Below, piece after piece: positions 46,732-53,856 of a DNA stretch of 64,000 nucleotides (its first letter is position 1; each line of letters starts with the position of its first letter). This stretch comes from Acidimicrobiaceae bacterium (lineage in GTDB: Bacteria > Actinomycetota > Acidimicrobiia > Acidimicrobiales > Ilumatobacteraceae): contig JADKGZ010000011.1 in the NCBI GenBank assembly GCA_016722025.1, positions 1 through 64,000 on the forward strand. The letters are read 5' to 3'. The notes under the pieces are model-generated. The model was not told where the DNA came from. It made no database searches and worked only from the letters and a program-made list of their open reading frames with translations. A program made the position numbers and the translations under genes.

Positions 46732-47847
46732 TCAGATGCCAATCCGTTGCGCCAGCAGCTCGCGGTGGTAGGTGGGGTCGCCGAACAGCAGCTCGCTGCT
46801 CTTCGCCCGCTTGAAGTAGAGGTGTGCCGGGTGCTCCCAGGTGAAGCCGATGCCACCGTGGATCTGGATGTTCTCGGCCGTGGCGTGGAAGTAGGCCTCG
46901 CTGCAGTAGGCCTTGGCCAACGACGCCACCGAGGGCAGCTCGTCGTTCTGCTCGGCGGCGCACCACAGGCCGTAGTAGGCCGCGCTCTTGGCCGACTCGA
47001 CCTCGAGCAGCATGTCGGCGCACTTGTGCTTGATGGCCTGGAAGGAACCGATCGGGCGACCGAACTGCACGCGCACCTTCGCGTACTCGACCGCCTGCTC
47101 GAGCACCTTCTGGGCGCCACCCACCTGCTCGGCGGCGAGGCCGACGGCGGCAAGGTCGAGCACCATGCTGAGCACGGCCCAGCCGTCGCCCTCGGTGCCC
47201 AGCAGCGTGGCCGGGGTGTTGGCGAACTCGAGCTTGGCCTGCTTGCGGGTCTGGTCCATGGTGCTCAGCGCGGTGCGGGTGAGGCCCGCGGCGTCGCCGG
47301 CGACGGTGAACAGGCTGACACCCTTGTCGGTGCGGGCGGCCACGATGATGAGGCCGGCGGTGTGGCCGTCGAGCACGAAGCTCTTCACACCGTTCAGCGT
47401 CCAGCCGTCGCCGGCAGCGGTCGCGACAGTGGTGATGCCGCTTTCGTCCCACTTGCCGCTGGGCTCGGTGAAGGCCAGGGTGGCGATGGTCTCGCCGCTG
47501 GCGATGCCGGGCAGGTGCGCCGCCTTGGCGGCGGCATCGCCACTGTGCAGCAGCGTGTTGGCGGCCAGCACGACGGTGCTGAAGAACGGCGCACACAGCA
47601 GTGCGCGGCCCTGCTCTTCGAGCACGATGCCCAGCTCGACGAAGCTGTAGCCGGACCCGCCGAACTCCTCGGGGATCGCCAGGCCCTGCAGGCCCAGTTG
47701 CTCGCCCATCTGGCCCCACACCGCAGTGTCGTAGCCGCCGTCGGTTTCCATCTGCTCGCGCACGGCGGTTTCGGGGCTCTTGGCCTCGAGGAACGCCCGG
47801 ACGGTCTTGCGCAGTTCTTCTTGTTCTTCGGTGAAGGCAAAGTTCAT
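46732..47847 (-). CDS. Acyl-CoA dehydrogenase
   Basis: 371 residues. FTEEQEELRKTVRAFLEAKS opens the N-terminal helical domain; IPEEFGGSGYSFVELGIVLE, TLAFTEPSGKWDESGI (flavin contact) and VKSFVLDGHTAGLIIVAART form the middle beta domain; RVQFGRPIGSFQAIKHKCAD and IQIHGGIGFTWEHPAHLYFK are the signature stretches near FAD. It oxidises an acyl-CoA to the enoyl-CoA; chain preference is not evident. Paired dehydrogenases in steroid side-chain breakdown look similar, but no partner gene is adjacent. A CAAACT -10-like box lies 6 nt before the ATG at 47847. Confidence 0.9.
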   Translation of the reverse strand: MNFAFTEEQEELRKTVRAFLEAKSPETAVREQMETDGGYDTAVWGQMGEQLGLQGLAIPEEFGGSGYSFVELGIVLEEQGRALLCAPFFSTVVLAANTLLHSGDAAAKAAHLPGIASGETIATLAFTEPSGKWDESGITTVATAAGDGWTLNGVKSFVLDGHTAGLIIVAARTDKGVSLFTVAGDAAGLTRTALSTMDQTRKQAKLEFANTPATLLGTEGDGWAVLSMVLDLAAVGLAAEQVGGAQKVLEQAVEYAKVRVQFGRPIGSFQAIKHKCADMLLEVESAKSAAYYGLWCAAEQNDELPSVASLAKAYCSEAYFHATAENIQIHGGIGFTWEHPAHLYFKRAKSSELLFGDPTYHRELLAQRIGI

Positions 47848-47893
47848 GGCGAGAGTTTGTGACGGCTGTACCCCGCTTCGCCAGTCGGCGTGC

Positions 47894-47907
47894 GTACACT
47901 GGTGTAC
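47894..47907. promoter_or_regulatory. Probable autoregulatory operator of the phd/vapC pair
   Basis: GTACAC-TG-GTGTAC is a perfect inverted repeat two bases before the antitoxin ATG. The right arm carries TGTACA, the core hexamer known from YefM operators, and a TACACT -10-like box (47895-47900) lies inside it, so binding would block transcription. Confidence 0.6.
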
Positions 47908-47909
47908 AC

Positions 47910-48179
47910 ATGATCGGCATACGAGAGCTCCGAGCCGACCTGGCGGCCGCCGTGCGCCGCGCTGGCAGCGGCCAACGAGAGGTGGTGTCGGTCGACGGTC
48001 GCGCCGTCGCACAGCTCGGCCCGATCGAGCCCGAGCAAGGGCAGACCGTGCTCGCCGACCTGTTCGCCGCCGGGTCGGTGGTGCCGCCACGACGCACGGA
48101 TGCGGCCCGCCTCGCGCCGCCCGTGCCCGTGTGGAGCGGCGTGCGACTCGATCGTGCGCTGAAGGAGCTGCGCGGATGA
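47910..48179 (+). CDS. Phd/YefM family antitoxin of a type II toxin-antitoxin system
   Basis: 89 residues: MIGIRELRADLAAAVRRAGS, then REVVSVDGRAVAQLGPIEPE, the Phd/YefM DNA-binding fold, and a C-terminal arm PVPVWSGVRLDRALKELRG that should wrap the toxin. An in-frame start at 47859 would precede the operator and is rejected. Antitoxins of this kind repress their own operon through the palindrome upstream. The toxin gene overlaps by 4 bases (ATGA). Confidence 0.85.
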   Translation: MIGIRELRADLAAAVRRAGSGQREVVSVDGRAVAQLGPIEPEQGQTVLADLFAAGSVVPPRRTDAARLAPPVPVWSGVRLDRALKELRG

Positions 48180-48574
48180 CCGTCTTCTTCGACACCAGCG
48201 CGGTCGTCGCCGTGCACATCGAGTCGTCGGTGCGCCGCCACGCGGTCGATGCGCTTGCTCCGCTCACCTGCGTCAGCGCACTTGCGCTCACCGAGGCCCT
48301 GGCGCTGATCGCCAAGCTCACCGACGAACCGATCCTGCAGGCCGACCTGGAGGACGCGCTGCGGCTGCAGTGGGATCGCTACGCCGTGGTGCCGGTGGAC
48401 CAACGCTGCCTGGATCGCGCCGCGCAGCTGCTGCGCGAGCAGCCACTGCGCCTTGCCGATGCGTTGCAGCTGGCGGCGGCCGATCGGCTGCCGCGACCGA
48501 TCACGTTCGTGACGTTCGACCCGGCCCAGATCCCGGTCGCGCTCTCGTTGGGCTTCGACGTCGTCAGCAACTGA
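48176..48574 (+). CDS. PIN-domain toxin (VapC family)
   Basis: 132 residues. PIN-domain acidic residues are visible in VFFDTSAVVAVH (Asp6), LALTEALALIAKL (Glu), RLADALQLAAADRL (Asp) and TFVTFDPAQIPVALSLGFDV (Asp). VapC toxins cut specific RNAs, often tRNA, and are held in check by the antitoxin encoded just before. The gene starts inside the antitoxin stop, so the two are coupled. Target RNA unknown. Confidence 0.88.
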   Translation: MTVFFDTSAVVAVHIESSVRRHAVDALAPLTCVSALALTEALALIAKLTDEPILQADLEDALRLQWDRYAVVPVDQRCLDRAAQLLREQPLRLADALQLAAADRLPRPITFVTFDPAQIPVALSLGFDVVSN

Positions 48575-48623
48575 CGATCCGCAACCGACCATCAGCAACT
48601 CAGAGCGCCGGCGCGGCCGGTGC

Positions 48624-48629
48624 TACCCT
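48624..48629 (+). promoter_or_regulatory. -10 box of the lipoprotein gene (leaderless type)
   Basis: TACCCT, 6 nt before the ATG at 48636. Confidence 0.5.
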
Positions 48630-48635
48630 CCGCGC

Positions 48636-49584
48636 ATGAGCCGCCACTCGCTTCGTCAGGCCATGGTTCTCGTCACCGTCGTTGCCGCGTTCGGCGCCGG
48701 GTGTTCCTCCAACAAGGTCGTGCAGGGCCCAGGGGGCACCACCGCCGAGTCGAGCACGTCGAGCACGCCCGGTGCATCGACCACCATCGCTCCCCCGGTC
48801 AGCGAGGCGCCCACCACGCTGGCCGAGACCACCACCACCCTCGCCATCACCACCACCACAGCGCCGGCCCCCGCCGGGTGGGCGGTCATCGACTCCGACG
48901 GCGCGGCGGGCCCACTGGCGTACCCGTGCTGCGCATCGAACTGGTACGGAGCTGCATCGCCCGCCCTGCCTGCGCCGGGCGCCACGCTCGCCGATGGGTT
49001 CTACCGGATCGAGTTCGCCTGGCCGAGCGAGTTCAGCCAGCCGGTCAACGCCACCGTCAGGCGCTTCGAACAGTGCAGCGTGCTCCCCGCTGGTTCCTGT
49101 GAGGACAACGGCGGGGTGCCCTACGCCGACGACGAGCTGGGCGTCGACGACGCCGCCTCGTTCGAGCTGTCGCTGGTCTTCGACGACCAGCTGCACGTGG
49201 TGCTCGGCGGCTTCACCGGGTGGGACGGCACCAACCCCGCGTTCGCCCTCGGCAACGGCCTCGACATCGCCGCGCTGGTGACGGCACTTCGATGCCGACT
49301 ACCAGGCGGCCATCATGCAGCCGTACCTCGCGGGCATGTCACAGGACGACATCACCGCCATGCTCACCGCGACACCGGCGCACGGGTTCAGCGCGCCGGC
49401 CGAGCCGGGTGCCGGCGCGCTGGTCTACACGCACGACGGCGCGCCGCCGCTGCTGTTCCAGGGCCTGGTGGGTTTCGACGACACGCCGCTCGACACGCGC
49501 GGCAGCGACATCATCGGCCGCATCGCGTTGGTGGTCGAGGGCGGCACGATGACGATCAACACCTACGCCGGCTTCTACAGCTGA
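48636..49584 (+). CDS. Secreted lipoprotein of unknown function, interrupted by one frameshift
   Basis: A signal peptide with lipobox (VTVVAAFGAGCSS, Cys at about residue 23) is followed by a Thr/Ser/Pro-rich linker (TTTTLAITTTTAPAPAGW, to about 80). The domain after it has YPCCASNWYG, RRFEQCSVLPAGSCEDNGG and VVLGGFTGWDG; four Cys suggest disulfides. Near 49287 GTGACGGCAC gives the wrong frame; without one G the frame joins to HFDADYQAAIMQPYLAGMSQ and runs to NTYAGFYS, about 315 residues. I recognise no named domain. The next gene starts on the last base of this stop (TGATG). Confidence 0.65.
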
Positions 49585-50072
49585 TGCCCACTCCCTTGCC
49601 CGACATCGATCGCGAGCACGTCGCCACCTTCTGGGCACGCTTCCTCGCGACGACGGGGCTCGACCCGAGCACTCCCCTGCCGGCGATCGTCGAACCCTTC
49701 GGCGACAGCGTCGAGCTGGCCGACGAGCTGCTGGCCCTCATCCTCCACGGCCCCAAACGGGCCACTGCGGCGTCGTACGACGAGCTGCTGATGGAAGGAG
49801 CGGCGCTTCCTCAGGTCGGCGGGATGTCGCTGGCCACCGATGGCGCCGGCCGCGCCCGGGCCGTGATGCGCACCACCGACGTACGCATCGGCCCGCTCTC
49901 CTCTGTCGACGACGCCTTCGCGTGGGACGAAGGCGAAGGCGACCGCACTCGCGCCACCTGGCTGGCGGACCATCACGACTTCTTCGGGCGGTTCCTGCCC
50001 ACCGTCGGCATCGACTTCGACCCGCACATGGCGACGGTGTTCGAACGCTTCGAGTTGCTCTACGGCGAGTAG
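49584..50072 (+). CDS. ASCH domain-containing protein
   Basis: 162 residues. FWARFLATTGLDPSTPLPAI, VEPFGDSVELADELLALILH and GPKRATAASYDELLMEGAAL are typical of ASCH-fold proteins, with the Lys in GPKRAT and PQVGGMSLATDGAGRARAVM, then DDAFAWDEGEGDRTRATWLA near the end. ASCH domains resemble PUA and are thought to bind RNA or nucleotides; a related E. coli protein is an N4-acetylcytidine amidohydrolase. Function here is not shown. Its ATG overlaps the lipoprotein stop by one base. Confidence 0.85.
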   Translation: MPTPLPDIDREHVATFWARFLATTGLDPSTPLPAIVEPFGDSVELADELLALILHGPKRATAASYDELLMEGAALPQVGGMSLATDGAGRARAVMRTTDVRIGPLSSVDDAFAWDEGEGDRTRATWLADHHDFFGRFLPTVGIDFDPHMATVFERFELLYGE

Positions 50073-50120
50073 CCGGTCACGGCCCGGTGCCCCTGAGTGG
50101 CGTGCCGCCCCGGTGAGCCG

Positions 50121-50777
50121 TCAGCCGCGAATCAGCAGGCCCATGGTGGCGAAGTGGCAGGCGCCGGCGGCAACCGTGAAGCCGTGCCAGATCTCGTGGT
50201 ACCCGAACGTGCGCGGCCACGGATCCGGTCGCTCACGAACCAGCACAGGGATGCCGATCGTGTACAGCAGGCCACCGGCCAGCAGCAGCGACAGCTCGAC
50301 CGGGGTCATGTTGCGCAGCAGCGCCGGCGCGGCAACGACGAGGATCCAGCCGAGGATGGGATACAGCGAGTACTCGAGCACCTTGAAGCGCTCGAAGGCG
50401 AACTGCTTGACGAGGATGCCCACGGCCGCGAACGACCAGACCACGCACAGTAGCGGGATGCCCCACGACGTGGGCAGGCCGAGCAGGCACACCGGGGTGT
50501 AGCTGCCGGCGATGAGCACGAAGATCATCGAGTGATCCAGCCGTTGCATGATGGCCTGCGTGCGCTCGCGGCGAGCCAGGCGGTGGTAGCCCGCCGACGT
50601 GCCGAACCCCAGCAGCAGGCTGGCCGCGTAGATGGAGGCCGCCACCCTGGCCGAGGCGTGGTCGGCAGCGAGGATGAGCAGCACCCCAGCGGGGATGGAC
50701 AGCACGAACGCCCCGACGTGCAACCAGCCACGCCAGGTGGGGCGCTCCTCGGCGGGAGTGATGGAACTGGAGCTCAT
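50121..50777 (-). CDS. Hemolysin III / TrhA family membrane protein
   Basis: 218 residues with seven membrane helices. TSAGYHRLARRERTQAIMQR, LDHSMIFVLIAGSYTPVCLL and FGYHEIWHGFTVAAGACHFA carry the His, Asp and Ser/Tyr residues that form the zinc site of the hemolysin III/PAQR group. In bacteria the family affects membrane lipid balance rather than lysis. The ATG at 50777 starts where similarity starts; an extended frame to 50984 would cross the structured divergent region and is not used. It diverges from the diiron operon. Confidence 0.88.
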   Translation of the reverse strand: MSSSSITPAEERPTWRGWLHVGAFVLSIPAGVLLILAADHASARVAASIYAASLLLGFGTSAGYHRLARRERTQAIMQRLDHSMIFVLIAGSYTPVCLLGLPTSWGIPLLCVVWSFAAVGILVKQFAFERFKVLEYSLYPILGWILVVAAPALLRNMTPVELSLLLAGGLLYTIGIPVLVRERPDPWPRTFGYHEIWHGFTVAAGACHFATMGLLIRG

Positions 50778-50794
50778 GAGGCACCCTATGCGCG

Positions 50795-50910
50795 AAAGCC
50801 GGAGCGGCCTCCGCGGGTATGCCGGCTTTTCTTCGCCAGGGTCCAACGTCCCGAACTCCGCGGACTCTGGACCCTCTGTGACACTGAGACGAAAAGCGTC
50901 TGATTGTCTC
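50795..50910 (+). promoter_or_regulatory. Structured region upstream of the diiron operon
   Basis: Three inverted repeats follow each other. AAAGCCGG/CCGGCTTT (50795-50829) encloses GCGG-CCT-CCGC. AGGGTCCA/TGGACCCT (50838-50875) encloses GTCC/GGAC and a 10-base loop. AGACG-AAAAG-CGTCT (50887-50901) lies within GAGAC/GTCTC. They sit between hlyIII and the diiron gene. It may be a leader RNA or a set of operators; I match it to no known riboswitch. Confidence 0.4.
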
Positions 50911-50952
50911 ACGCCACGACCTGGGGGCCGACGGCGCATGGAGGATTCGGAC

Positions 50953-52056
50953 ATGACGTTGACAGCAGATCCTGCGCAGGCCAACTACGACAACCTGCCC
51001 ACCGAGTCGCCGCTGGGCGCCCCGCTCGACTGGAAGTGGCTCAAAGGAGCCAAGAGCGAGTGGGGGGTCAGGCCCAAGATCGGCCCTCGCGGCCTCACCA
51101 TGCTCGACATCGCCACCGGCAGCTACGGCGTGGTGCCCGACAACCCGGTGCACCGCTCGATGGCGCCACGCGGCGCCGACATCGATCCCGACACCCCCGA
51201 CATGGGGTACATCCTCAACAAGAAGAGCGATGTGTGGGCCGAGAACGTTGTCGAGCTCTACGAGGAGGCCGTCGCTCGCCAGTGGAGCGCCACTCGCGAC
51301 ATCCCCTGGTCGGAACTGCCCGAGCTGCCCAACGACATCGAGCACGCGATGTGCCAGGTGTGCACCACGCTCACCGAGATCGAGATGATCGCGGCCGACC
51401 TGCCGGCGAAGTGGATGTGGCGCATGAACCACGACTTCCTGGAAGCGAAGATGTTCCTCTGCACGCAGATCATGGACGAAGCCCGTCACGCCGAGGTGTT
51501 CCGCAAGCGAGCGCTGGCCAATGGTGGCGGGCTGCTGATGTCGCGGGGCTCCAGTGAGGGCTTGCTGCGCACCATCATCGAAGCCAAGAGCTACACCCAG
51601 GCCACGGCGCTGCTGCACCTGTTGGGCGAAGGGTTCATCCTCGACATCTTCCGCATGGGCGAGCTGATCGCCCCGTCGCATGTGGAGAAGCGCATGTTCC
51701 GCATGGCCATGCAGGACGAAGCCCGCCACGTGGCCTACGGCACGATGCACATCCGCTATGCGGTGGAGCAGGACCCCGATGTGGCCGAAGAGATCCACGA
51801 GGCGCTCGATCACGGTGAGGCGGTGCTCACCGCCTTCGGCACCAACCAGGACTTCGGCTCGGCACTGGCCGTACTGCTCGGTGGCGGCGTGGAGCACGTC
51901 GAGACCAAGGGCTTCGCCTTGCAGGCCGACATGCAGCGCAAGCAGTTCACGTCGTACCTCGCCCGTTGCGAGCGGGCCGGCATCAGCCGCCTGCACCGAA
52001 CCAAGCTGCCGCTCGACCTGCTGGGCATCGACCCCGACACGGTCCTGGCGAACTGA
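50953..52056 (+). CDS. Ferritin-like diiron protein, putative oxygenase or desaturase
   Basis: 367 residues. Two DEARH motifs (DEARHAEVF, 175-183; DEARHVAYG, 255-263) plus Glu104/105 in VELYEEAVARQWSA and Glu226 in LLHLLGEGFILDIF give the Glu, Glu-x-x-His, Glu, Glu-x-x-His set of a carboxylate-bridged diiron site in a ferritin-like bundle. This resembles AurF-like N-oxygenases and R2-like ligand-binding oxidases in general layout, but no substrate is evident. The ATG at 50953 has GGAGG 8 nt upstream; an in-frame ATG at 50938 is less likely. Three genes follow with short gaps: an SCP2 lipid-carrier-like protein, a zinc-type protein and a ferredoxin, which could supply substrate and electrons. 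Confidence 0.8.
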   Translation: MTLTADPAQANYDNLPTESPLGAPLDWKWLKGAKSEWGVRPKIGPRGLTMLDIATGSYGVVPDNPVHRSMAPRGADIDPDTPDMGYILNKKSDVWAENVVELYEEAVARQWSATRDIPWSELPELPNDIEHAMCQVCTTLTEIEMIAADLPAKWMWRMNHDFLEAKMFLCTQIMDEARHAEVFRKRALANGGGLLMSRGSSEGLLRTIIEAKSYTQATALLHLLGEGFILDIFRMGELIAPSHVEKRMFRMAMQDEARHVAYGTMHIRYAVEQDPDVAEEIHEALDHGEAVLTAFGTNQDFGSALAVLLGGGVEHVETKGFALQADMQRKQFTSYLARCERAGISRLHRTKLPLDLLGIDPDTVLAN

Positions 52057-52069
52057 ACAGGAGCCGCAC

Positions 52070-52504
52070 ATGCACATCGATGACGAAGCCTTCTTCGTCG
52101 GGCTCGCCGACGAACTGAACGCTCACCCGGAACAGTTCAAGGTGCTCGGCGACGCCGACATGGTGGCGGCATTGGTGATGCGCAAGACCGACGGCGACTT
52201 CGCCGTGCGCATCGCGTTCGAGGGCCTGCGGGTGGAGGCAGTGGCCGAGATCCCGGCCGCAGATGCCGCCCTCGCCGACTACTACCTCGACGGCCCGTTC
52301 ACCGCCTGGCAGGCGATGTTCGACGACATCCTCGCCAACGGCTCGGCCAGCGGTCGCCTCACCATCAACAGCCTGGCGCTGCTGGGTACCGACATCCGCC
52401 TGCGTGGTGACGACCCGATGGGCGTCGACAAGTTCTCGCGGTTCAACCAGACCCTGCAGGAGTACCTCGACGGCGCAGCACGTACCGCTGTGGCCGCGAG
52501 CTGA
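52070..52504 (+). CDS. SCP2 sterol-binding domain protein
   Basis: 144 residues. FKVLGDADMVAALVMRKTDG, FAVRIAFEGLRVEAVAEIPA, ADYYLDGPFTAWQAMFDDIL and SASGRLTINSLALLGTDIRL fit a small SCP2-like fold that binds lipids or hydrophobic molecules in a tunnel. AGGAG lies 6 nt before the ATG. It sits 13 bases after the diiron gene, so it may present a lipid substrate to that enzyme; this is inference from the operon. Confidence 0.7.
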   Translation: MHIDDEAFFVGLADELNAHPEQFKVLGDADMVAALVMRKTDGDFAVRIAFEGLRVEAVAEIPAADAALADYYLDGPFTAWQAMFDDILANGSASGRLTINSLALLGTDIRLRGDDPMGVDKFSRFNQTLQEYLDGAARTAVAAS

Positions 52505-52518
52505 GGAAGGACGAGATC

Positions 52519-52731
52519 ATGGAAGCACCACAGTGTCCGAAGTGCGGCCGGCCGGTCACCCGCGTGGTCGACGTGCCGTACGGCTGGTGGGAGTGGACCG
52601 GCGAGGCGTACGAGACGCGCACCGCCGCCACGCGTGTCGACGTTGCTCCCTGGGTGCACCTCGACTGCATGGGCGAGTTGCGGTCGTTCCACCCGCAGAA
52701 CCCAGTCACCCCCGACACCGTCCTCGCATGA
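52519..52731 (+). CDS. Small zinc-ribbon-like protein
   Basis: 70 residues. CPKCGRPVTRV at the N-terminus (Cys6, Cys9) and WVHLDCMGELRSFHP later (His47, Cys50) could form one zinc site. A Trp/Tyr-rich PYGWWEWTGEAYETR segment lies between. GAAGGA precedes the ATG. I know no named family for it. It lies 14 bases after the SCP2 gene and 31 before the ferredoxin, within the diiron operon. Confidence 0.6.
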   Translation: MEAPQCPKCGRPVTRVVDVPYGWWEWTGEAYETRTAATRVDVAPWVHLDCMGELRSFHPQNPVTPDTVLA

Positions 52732-52762
52732 CCCGACCCGCGCGACCGCCGAGGCCCACCCG

Positions 52763-53173
52763 ATGAGCTTCACCGTTCTGCAGGATCGCTGCATCGGCTG
52801 CGGCGCGTGCGACTTCTCCTGTCACAGCGACGCGCTCGTCAAGACCGATTCGTTCCTGGGCGTCTTCGAGATCGACCCCTACACGTGCGACGACTGCGGC
52901 GTGTGCGTGGGGAAGTGCCCGGAGACCGCGATCGTGCCCGACGATCGGTTTCCGGTGTGCAACGGCCACGGCTGCCCGCTCACCTCGCAGCGCCTCGCCG
53001 ACACCGAGTGCGCCGTATGGCAGCAGCGCTGCCCCGACTGCGGCACCACGCTGTGGCGTGAGGCGGGCGCCAGCGAGTTCGTGTGCCCGAAGTGCGACAA
53101 CGGTCGCAAGGTGTCGTGTCCGAAGACCCGCTTGTTGGCGACCATCCCATTCGGCAAGGTGGTCGCCGGCTGA
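52763..53173 (+). CDS. 4Fe-4S ferredoxin with C-terminal zinc-ribbon-like part
   Basis: 136 residues. Two 4Fe-4S motifs are complete: CIGCGACDFSC (Cys10, 13, 16, 20) and CDDCGVCVGKC (Cys42, 45, 48, 52). Cys66 and Cys71 follow in VCNGHGC, then a likely zinc ribbon CPDC/CPKC (Cys90, 93, 108, 111). It would carry electrons, most simply to the diiron protein three genes upstream. No reductase is in the operon. Extra Cys-rich domains on a ferredoxin of this size are uncommon. No ribosome site is evident before the ATG, so translation may depend on the preceding gene. Confidence 0.82.
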   Translation: MSFTVLQDRCIGCGACDFSCHSDALVKTDSFLGVFEIDPYTCDDCGVCVGKCPETAIVPDDRFPVCNGHGCPLTSQRLADTECAVWQQRCPDCGTTLWREAGASEFVCPKCDNGRKVSCPKTRLLATIPFGKVVAG

Positions 53174-53188
53174 CACGGGCGGCCGGCT

Positions 53189-53683
53189 TCAGCGCTGCGC
53201 GGCGAGATCCATCGTCCAGTAGATGACGCCATCGGTGGAGGTGACCGCCCCGACGCCGATCTCGGTGACCGCCGGGTTGAGGATGTTGGCCCGGTGGCCT
53301 GCGCTGTTCATCCATGCAGTGACCACGGTCGGGCAGTCGCCCTGACCGGCGGCGACGTTCTCGCCGTACGTGCGCCACGAGTAGCCCTGGGCCGTGATGC
53401 GCTGGCCGGCATTGGAACCGTTGGAGCCGGTGTGGCTCATCTTCTTGCGCTGCGCCTGGTCGTTGCTGTGACCTTCGGCCACCGCGTTGAGGCCGCCGTG
53501 GATCGTCACCGGCGACACACCCGCGGCAGCACGAGCGGCGTTGACCAGATCGGTGCACTCGACGCTGACGGCCAACGGTGGGTTGACCGCCGGCGGGGCG
53601 CACTTCTGCACCAGACCGGTGGCGCCGAACAGGCCGAGAACCATGGTGACGCCGTAGGCGCCGAACACGCGTGGTGCAGGCAT
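53189..53683 (-). CDS. Secreted CAP/SCP-domain protein
   Basis: 164 residues. A hydrophobic N-terminus (VFGAYGVTMVLGLFGATGLV) serves as signal peptide or anchor. The CAP domain shows CTDLVNAARAAAGVSPVTIH, AEGHSNDQAQRKKMSHTGSN (His), YSWRTYGENVAAGQGDCPTV (Glu), WMNSAGHRANILNPAVTEIG (His) and a last strand IYWTMDLA, the complete set of cavity residues. Unlike the protein at 14518 it carries no LDTR repeats. The ATG at 53683 has GAGGGAG 10 nt upstream; a TTG at 53731 is less likely. Confidence 0.85.
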   Translation of the reverse strand: MPAPRVFGAYGVTMVLGLFGATGLVQKCAPPAVNPPLAVSVECTDLVNAARAAAGVSPVTIHGGLNAVAEGHSNDQAQRKKMSHTGSNGSNAGQRITAQGYSWRTYGENVAAGQGDCPTVVTAWMNSAGHRANILNPAVTEIGVGAVTSTDGVIYWTMDLAAQR

Positions 53684-53856
53684 GTGAGTACAACTCCCTC
53701 TCCGTGCCCGCGGAATCGGTGTGACGTTCAATCGTTGGACTGTGCCTGAATGCTACTGAAGGTGCTCGCTCGCACTCTCTCCGTGCTCTTTCGTCGCTCA
53801 TCTGTTACGAATGACATGTGACCGTAACACGCGACGCCGGCAATTGCACCACCGGC

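Noticed and set aside
47910..48574. The toxin-antitoxin pair as evidence of a mobile island
   Set aside because: Flanking genes are ordinary chromosomal ones, base composition does not shift visibly, and no repeats or integrase are present.
45677..48598. A 973-residue minus-strand frame spanning several genes
   Set aside because: It is a shadow of the GT2, acyl-CoA dehydrogenase and vapC genes, all of which have recognised motifs in other frames.
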